The notes beneath the pieces are model-generated. The model saw only the letters and a list, made by a program, of their open reading frames with translations, ran no database searches and was not told where the DNA came from. From Pseudomonadota bacterium (GTDB lineage: Bacteria > Pseudomonadota > Gammaproteobacteria > Burkholderiales > Burkholderiaceae_C), in contig JAEZKX010000422.1 in the NCBI GenBank assembly GCA_023436025.1, positions 1-13,090 of the forward strand: a stretch of DNA of 13,090 nucleotides. The letters are read 5' to 3'. Shown piece by piece: positions 7,865 to 13,090 of this stretch (position 1 is its first letter; each line of letters opens with the position of its first letter). Position numbers and translations under genes: made by a program.

Positions 7865-8502
7865 ATGGAAGCGCTGGGCCCGTTCATGGACGCGCCGCAG
7901 TTGCTGGCGCTGGCCGCCGCCCTCGGCTGGGCGAGCGGCTTCCGGCTGTACGCGGCGGTGTTCCTCACCGGCGCGGCCGGTTATATGGGCTGGCTCGACC
8001 TCCCGCCCGGCCTGCAGGTGCTGCAGCACCCGGGCGTGCTGCTGGCCAGCGGCTGCATGCTGTTCGCCGAGTTCTTCGCGGACAAGATTCCCTTCGTCGA
8101 TTCGATGTGGGACGCGGTGCACACGCTGGTGCGCATCCCGGCGGGCGCGGCGCTGGCGGCCGGCGCGCTGGGCGCCGGCAGCGCCGAGATGGGCTGGATC
8201 GCTGCGCTGCTGGGCGGCGGGCTGGCGGCGACCAGCCATGCCACCAAGATGACGGCGCGGGCAGCGGTCAACACGTCCCCCGAGCCGTTTTCCAACATCG
8301 GCGTGTCGCTGCTGGAGGACGGACTGGTGGTGTTCCTGCTGTGGCTGGCGGCCACGCATCCGCTGGTGTTCGCGGGGGTGCTGGCCATCTGCATCGTGCT
8401 GGCCATCGTGCTGCTGGTGGTGCTGGTGAAGTTCCTGCGCATGGTGGTGCGCGGGGTGAGTGGATTCTTGCAGGGGCGGCGGCTGCCGCGGGAGCTGGGT
8501 TG

Positions 8503-8503
<1 letters not shown>
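7865..8503 (+). CDS. DUF4126 family integral membrane protein
   Basis: A 212-residue inner-membrane protein of unknown function. The family signature is clear: LGWASGFRLYAAVFLTGAAGYMGWLDLPPGL, FAEFFADKIPFVDSMWDAVHTLVRIPAGAALAAGALG, and GLAATSHATKMTARAAVNTSPEPFSNIGVSLLEDG. The last third is one or two very hydrophobic helices (VVFLLWLAATHPLVFAGVLAICIVLAIVLLVVLVKFL) with a basic cytoplasmic tail, and about five membrane segments are expected overall. The start at 7865 gives a 1-nt gap after the liuC stop, implying translational coupling; ATG 7886 is an alternative and neither has a good Shine-Dalgarno. The stop overlaps the liuD start (TGATG). Tight placement between two carboxylase-pathway genes suggests a role linked to isovalerate or methylcrotonate handling, but no transport or enzymatic function is established. 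Confidence 0.9.
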
Positions 8504-10494
<1,991 letters not shown>

Positions 10495-10499
10495 ATGCA

Positions 10500-10522
10500 G
10501 GCGGGGCACACGCGCCCGCCTT
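10500..10522 (+). terminator. Terminator-like hairpin after liuD
   Basis: GGCGGG (10500-10505) and CCCGCC (10515-10520) form a 6-bp stem followed by only TT. A second, overlapping hairpin GCCTG-AATG-CAGGC spans the liuD stop codon (10489-10502), so the two are mutually exclusive. With the -10 candidate right behind, this suggests partial termination and re-initiation before the dehydrogenase gene. Confidence 0.3.
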
Positions 10523-10528
10523 CACAAT
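10523..10528 (+). promoter_or_regulatory. Candidate -10 element upstream of ghrA
   Basis: CACAAT ends 7 nt before the ATG at 10536, close to the 6-nt spacing at four other genes in the window. No -35 is visible; the expected position lies in the preceding hairpin. It would allow ghrA and liuE to be expressed apart from liuBCD. Confidence 0.35.
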
Positions 10529-10535
10529 GCTCCCC

Positions 10536-11456
10536 ATGCGCATCACCGTCTGTTGTTCCGACACCAAGATCACGCCCTGGCTCGAAGGCCTGCGTGCCGC
10601 CCTGCCCGACGCCGAAGTGGCCGAATGGCACCCCGACGCGCCGCCGGCCGACCATGCCGTGGTGTGGGCGCCGCCGCAGGCCCTGTTCGACCAGCAGCCG
10701 GGCCTGCGCGGCATCTTCAACACCGGCGCCGGCGTCGACGCCCTGCTCAAGCTGCGGCTGCCGCCGCAGGCCGTGGTGGTCCGGCTCGACGACGCGGGCA
10801 TGTCGGTGCAGATGGCGGAGTTCGTCTGCCATGCGGTGATCCGCCACTTCCGCGCCTTCGATGCCTACGAGCGCGATGCCGCCCAGGCGAAGTGGGGTTT
10901 CCGCAAGCCGCAGCGCCGCGCCGACTTCCCGGTCGGCGTCATGGGCCTGGGCGTGCTGGGGCAGCGCGTGGCGCAGGCGGTCGCGGCCTTCGAGTTCCCG
11001 GTGCTGGGTTGGAGCCGGCAGCCCAAGGAACTGGCGGGCGTGCGCTGCTTCTCCGGCGCCGCCGGCCTCCAGGACTTCCTGGCGCAGACACGCGTGCTGG
11101 TCTGCCTGCTGCCGCTCACGCCCGAGACCCAGGGCATCCTGAATCGCGAGACGCTGGGGCGGCTGCGGCCGGGCGGCTACGTCATCAACGTCGCGCGTGG
11201 CGCCCACCTGGTGGACGAGGACCTGCTGGCGCTGCTGGACGCGGGCCACCTGGCCGGCGCGGCCCTGGACGTGTTCCGCACCGAGCCGCTGCCCGCCGAA
11301 CACCCGTTCTGGCGGCATCCGAAGATCGTGGTGACGCCGCACACCTCGGCGCGCACGCTGCGCGACGAAAGCATCGCGCAGATCGCCCACAAGATCCGCG
11401 CCCTGGAGCGCGGCGACCCCATCGCCGGCGTGGTCGACCGGCAGCGAGGATACTGA
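10536..11456 (+). CDS. ghrA: GhrA-type glyoxylate/hydroxypyruvate reductase (D-2-hydroxyacid dehydrogenase)
   Basis: A 306-residue cytoplasmic NAD(P)H-dependent enzyme that would reduce 2-oxoacids such as glyoxylate or hydroxypyruvate to the 2-hydroxyacid. The N-terminal substrate domain includes FNTGAGVDALL. The nucleotide-binding fold has GVMGLGVLGQRVA with the GxGxxG glycines 137, 139 and 142. The catalytic trio is Arg221 (INVARGAHL), Glu250 (FRTEPLP) and His269 (VTPHTSA). The length fits GhrA rather than the longer GhrB/SerA types. ATG 10536 was chosen; an in-frame ATG at 10527 overlaps the -10 candidate, and there is no Shine-Dalgarno. No step of leucine degradation needs this reaction, so its place between liuD and liuE is unexplained. 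liuE starts 4 nt after its stop. Confidence 0.88.
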   Translation: MRITVCCSDTKITPWLEGLRAALPDAEVAEWHPDAPPADHAVVWAPPQALFDQQPGLRGIFNTGAGVDALLKLRLPPQAVVVRLDDAGMSVQMAEFVCHAVIRHFRAFDAYERDAAQAKWGFRKPQRRADFPVGVMGLGVLGQRVAQAVAAFEFPVLGWSRQPKELAGVRCFSGAAGLQDFLAQTRVLVCLLPLTPETQGILNRETLGRLRPGGYVINVARGAHLVDEDLLALLDAGHLAGAALDVFRTEPLPAEHPFWRHPKIVVTPHTSARTLRDESIAQIAHKIRALERGDPIAGVVDRQRGY

Positions 11457-11459
11457 GGC

Positions 11460-12374
11460 ATGGCCATTCCCAGCAGAGTGAAGCTCGTCGACGTCGGCCC
11501 GCGCGACGGCCTGCAGAACGAGAAGGAGCCGGTGCCGGCCGCCGTCAAGGTGGAACTGGTGCACCGGCTTCAGGAGGCCGGCCTGGCCGACATCGAGGTC
11601 ACCAGCTTCGTCTCGCCCAAGTGGGTGCCGCAGATGGCGGACAACGCCGAGGTGATGGCGGGCATCCGCCGCCGCCCCGGCGTGCGTTACGCGGTGCTGG
11701 TGCCCAACATGAAGGGGCTGGAGGCGGCGTTGCCGACCCGGCCCGACGAAGTGGTGGTGTTCGGCGCGGCCAGCGAGGCCTTCAGCCAGCGCAACATCAA
11801 CTGCTCCATCGCCGAGAGCATCGAGCGCTTCGCGCCGGTGGTGCAGGCGGCGCGGGCGCAGGGCATCCACGTGCGCGGCGTGGTCTCCACCACGGTGGGC
11901 TGCCCCTACGAGGGCGAGGTGGCGCCGGCGCGGGTCGAGTACGTCGCCCGTCTCATGAAGGAAGCCGGCGTGCAGCACCTGGGCGTGGCCGACACCATCG
12001 GCGTGGGCACGCCGCGCAAGGTGCAGGCCGCCATGGAAGCGGCGCTGCGCCACTTCGCGCTCGATGCCGTCTCGGGCCATTTCCACGACACCTACGGCCA
12101 GGCGCTGGCGAACACGCTGGCCTGCCTGGAGATGGGCGTCTGGCAGTTCGACACCTCGGTGGCCGGCCTGGGCGGCTGCCCCTATGCCAAGGGCGCGACC
12201 GGCAACGTCGCCACCGAAGATGTCGTCTTCATGCTGCAGGGCATGGGCATCGAGACGGGCATCGACCTGGACCGGCTGGTGGATGCCGGCAAGTTCATCA
12301 GCGACCACCTGGGCCGCAAGCCGAACTCGCGCGCCGCGACGGCGCTGCTGGTCAAGCGCGCCACTGCCGGCTGA
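11460..12374 (+). CDS. liuE: Hydroxymethylglutaryl-CoA lyase
   Basis: This 304-residue enzyme splits 3-hydroxy-3-methylglutaryl-CoA into acetoacetate and acetyl-CoA, the last step of leucine catabolism. It is a TIM barrel with the expected active-site parts: DVGPRDGLQNE (11-21) with Arg15 and Asp16; the metal-binding HFHDTYGQ with His207 and His209; and the glycine-rich loop GLGGCPYAKGATGN with catalytic Cys240. The spacing between these residues equals that of the human enzyme (Arg41, Asp42, His233, His235, Cys266; constant offset of 26). The start ATG at 11460 is preceded by CGAGGA about 9 nt upstream, inside the end of ghrA, so the two are probably co-translated from one mRNA. It ends the liu cluster; a hairpin with a short T-run follows. 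Confidence 0.96.
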   Translation: MAIPSRVKLVDVGPRDGLQNEKEPVPAAVKVELVHRLQEAGLADIEVTSFVSPKWVPQMADNAEVMAGIRRRPGVRYAVLVPNMKGLEAALPTRPDEVVVFGAASEAFSQRNINCSIAESIERFAPVVQAARAQGIHVRGVVSTTVGCPYEGEVAPARVEYVARLMKEAGVQHLGVADTIGVGTPRKVQAAMEAALRHFALDAVSGHFHDTYGQALANTLACLEMGVWQFDTSVAGLGGCPYAKGATGNVATEDVVFMLQGMGIETGIDLDRLVDAGKFISDHLGRKPNSRAATALLVKRATAG

Positions 12375-12380
12375 CCCTGC

Positions 12381-12402
12381 GCGGGCGCCACGGCGCCGCT
12401 TT
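12381..12402 (+). terminator. Candidate intrinsic terminator after liuE
   Basis: A GC-rich stem pairs GCGGGCG (12381-12387, one bulged G) with CGCCGC (12394-12399) around the loop CCACGG, followed by TTT (12400-12402). The short T-run makes it weak, but the location at the end of the cluster and just before a new promoter-like sequence supports a terminator. Confidence 0.45.
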
Positions 12403-12406
12403 CGCG

Positions 12407-12412
12407 CACAAT
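12407..12412 (+). promoter_or_regulatory. Candidate -10 element and leader of the ybaK-type gene
   Basis: CACAAT would give a start site near 12419 and a leader of about 17 nt that includes GGAG at 12424-12427, 8 nt before the ATG at 12436. Unlike the other promoter candidates here, this mRNA would carry a Shine-Dalgarno. No good -35 was found. Confidence 0.35.
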
Positions 12413-12435
12413 GCGCCCACCACGGAGCCTTTCCC

Positions 12436-12936
12436 ATGTGCGGAGCTGAACTTCATTCCCTGCCCGAAGGCGTGCAGCGCGTGGCACGCGCGCTGCAGGA
12501 CCAGGGCCATCCCCATGCACCCCGCATGCTCGACGACGCTGCGCGCACCGCGCAGCAGGCGGCCGATGCCCTGGGCATCGCGGTGGGCCAGATCGCCAAG
12601 AGCATCATCTTCCGGCGCAAGTCCGACGACGCCGCGGTGCTGGTCATCACCTCGGGCGACCGCCGGGTCGACGAGAAGAAGGTCGATGCCCTGGTCGGCA
12701 AGACCGGCCGGGCCGACGCCGAGTTCGTCAAGAGCCGCACTGGCTTCTCGATCGGCGGCGTGTCGCCGGTGGCGCACCTGCAGCCGCCGGTGACGCTGAT
12801 CGACCGCGAGCTGTTCCGCTTCGAGGAGATCTGGGCCGCGGCGGGCCATCCCCACGGCGTGTTCAAGCTGCATCCGCGCGACCTGGAGCGCCTGACCGGC
12901 GCGCCCGTGGCCGACGTGGTGCAAGCGGTCGCATGA
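12436..12936 (+). CDS. YbaK/EbsC family aminoacyl-tRNA deacylase
   Basis: A 166-residue cytoplasmic protein with the YbaK/ProX editing fold. Family members hydrolyse wrongly charged tRNAs such as Cys-tRNA(Pro) or Ala-tRNA(Pro). It contains TAQQAADALGIAVGQIAKSIIFR with the conserved Lys55 (the place of the functional lysine in E. coli YbaK), VLVITSGDRRVDEKKV, and the family loop TGFSIGGVSPVAH (102-114, GGVSP at 107-111). The length is normal. The ATG at 12436 has GGAG 8 nt upstream. The tRNA specificity cannot be read from sequence, so no gene symbol is given. The DUF1289 gene starts inside its last codons (ATGA overlap), implying a joint transcript. Confidence 0.88.
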   Translation: MCGAELHSLPEGVQRVARALQDQGHPHAPRMLDDAARTAQQAADALGIAVGQIAKSIIFRRKSDDAAVLVITSGDRRVDEKKVDALVGKTGRADAEFVKSRTGFSIGGVSPVAHLQPPVTLIDRELFRFEEIWAAAGHPHGVFKLHPRDLERLTGAPVADVVQAVA

Positions 12937-13090
12937 CGCCGGCGGCGGACCTGTTGCTGGCCAAGGCGCAACTGCTGCAGGACGCCGCGCCGATGCCGTC
13001 GCCCTGCATCTCGGTGTGCCGCATGGACGCCGCCAGCGGCCTGTGCGAAGGGTGTTTCCGGACGCTGGACGAGATCGCTGCCTGGGGCGG
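12933..13090 (+). CDS. DUF1289 family protein, N-terminal part (runs off right edge)
   Basis: The first 52 codons of a small Cys-rich protein of unknown function. After a helical leader (MTPAADLLLAKAQLLQDAAP) comes the family motif PSPCISVCRMDAASGLCEGCFRTLDEIAAWG. Its four cysteines, arranged CxxxC and CxxC, are a likely metal or Fe-S binding site; that is inferred from the pattern. The start ATG overlaps the stop of the ybaK-type gene (ATGA), indicating translational coupling. The end of the gene is outside the window. Confidence 0.88.
   Translation, partial: MTPAADLLLAKAQLLQDAAPMPSPCISVCRMDAASGLCEGCFRTLDEIAAWG

Overview
The window is very GC-rich (roughly 70% by eye) with strong G/C preference at third codon positions. 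Gene families and order suggest a betaproteobacterium of the Burkholderiales, probably a Comamonadaceae relative such as Ramlibacter or Variovorax. This placement is inferred from protein character and gene order, not from a marker gene. Genes are tightly packed and no mobile element, CRISPR array, tRNA or rRNA was seen.

Left part (1-5294): the start of a pseudouridine-5'-phosphate glycosidase gene (psuG, minus strand, runs off the left edge) is divergent from a small DUF3297 gene, only 17 bp away. Then come a Crp/Fnr-family regulator (minus), a divergent 74-residue small protein (plus), a 121-residue helical protein of unknown function (minus), a soluble hybrid histidine kinase with two PAS-like domains and a C-terminal receiver (minus), and an AraC-family regulator (minus). 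The Crp/Fnr regulator, the two small proteins and the kinase look like a signalling or stress neighbourhood, but no stimulus can be read from the sequence.

Central part (5435-12374): a plus-strand leucine/isovalerate catabolic (liu) cluster. Its order is liuB (methylcrotonyl-CoA carboxylase beta subunit), liuC (methylglutaconyl-CoA hydratase), a DUF4126 membrane protein, liuD (biotin-carrying alpha subunit), a GhrA-type 2-hydroxyacid dehydrogenase, and liuE (HMG-CoA lyase). Together LiuB/D, LiuC and LiuE would convert 3-methylcrotonyl-CoA to acetyl-CoA plus acetoacetate. The isovaleryl-CoA dehydrogenase (liuA) and the usual MerR-type LiuR or TetR-type LiuQ regulators are not in the window; the divergent AraC regulator sits where a cluster regulator would be. 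The DUF4126 gene is locked between liuC and liuD by a 1-bp gap and a 1-bp overlap.

Right part (12436-13090): a YbaK/EbsC-type aminoacyl-tRNA deacylase overlapping the start of a DUF1289 gene that runs off the right edge.

The most striking non-coding signal is a recurring promoter layout. A -10-like hexamer sits exactly 6 nt before the start codon at four genes (psuG, DUF3297, the 74-residue gene, araC) and 7 nt before ghrA, predicting leaderless or near-leaderless mRNAs. At the psuG/DUF3297 junction one AT-rich heptamer supplies the -10 on both strands, with both start codons exactly 6 nt away.
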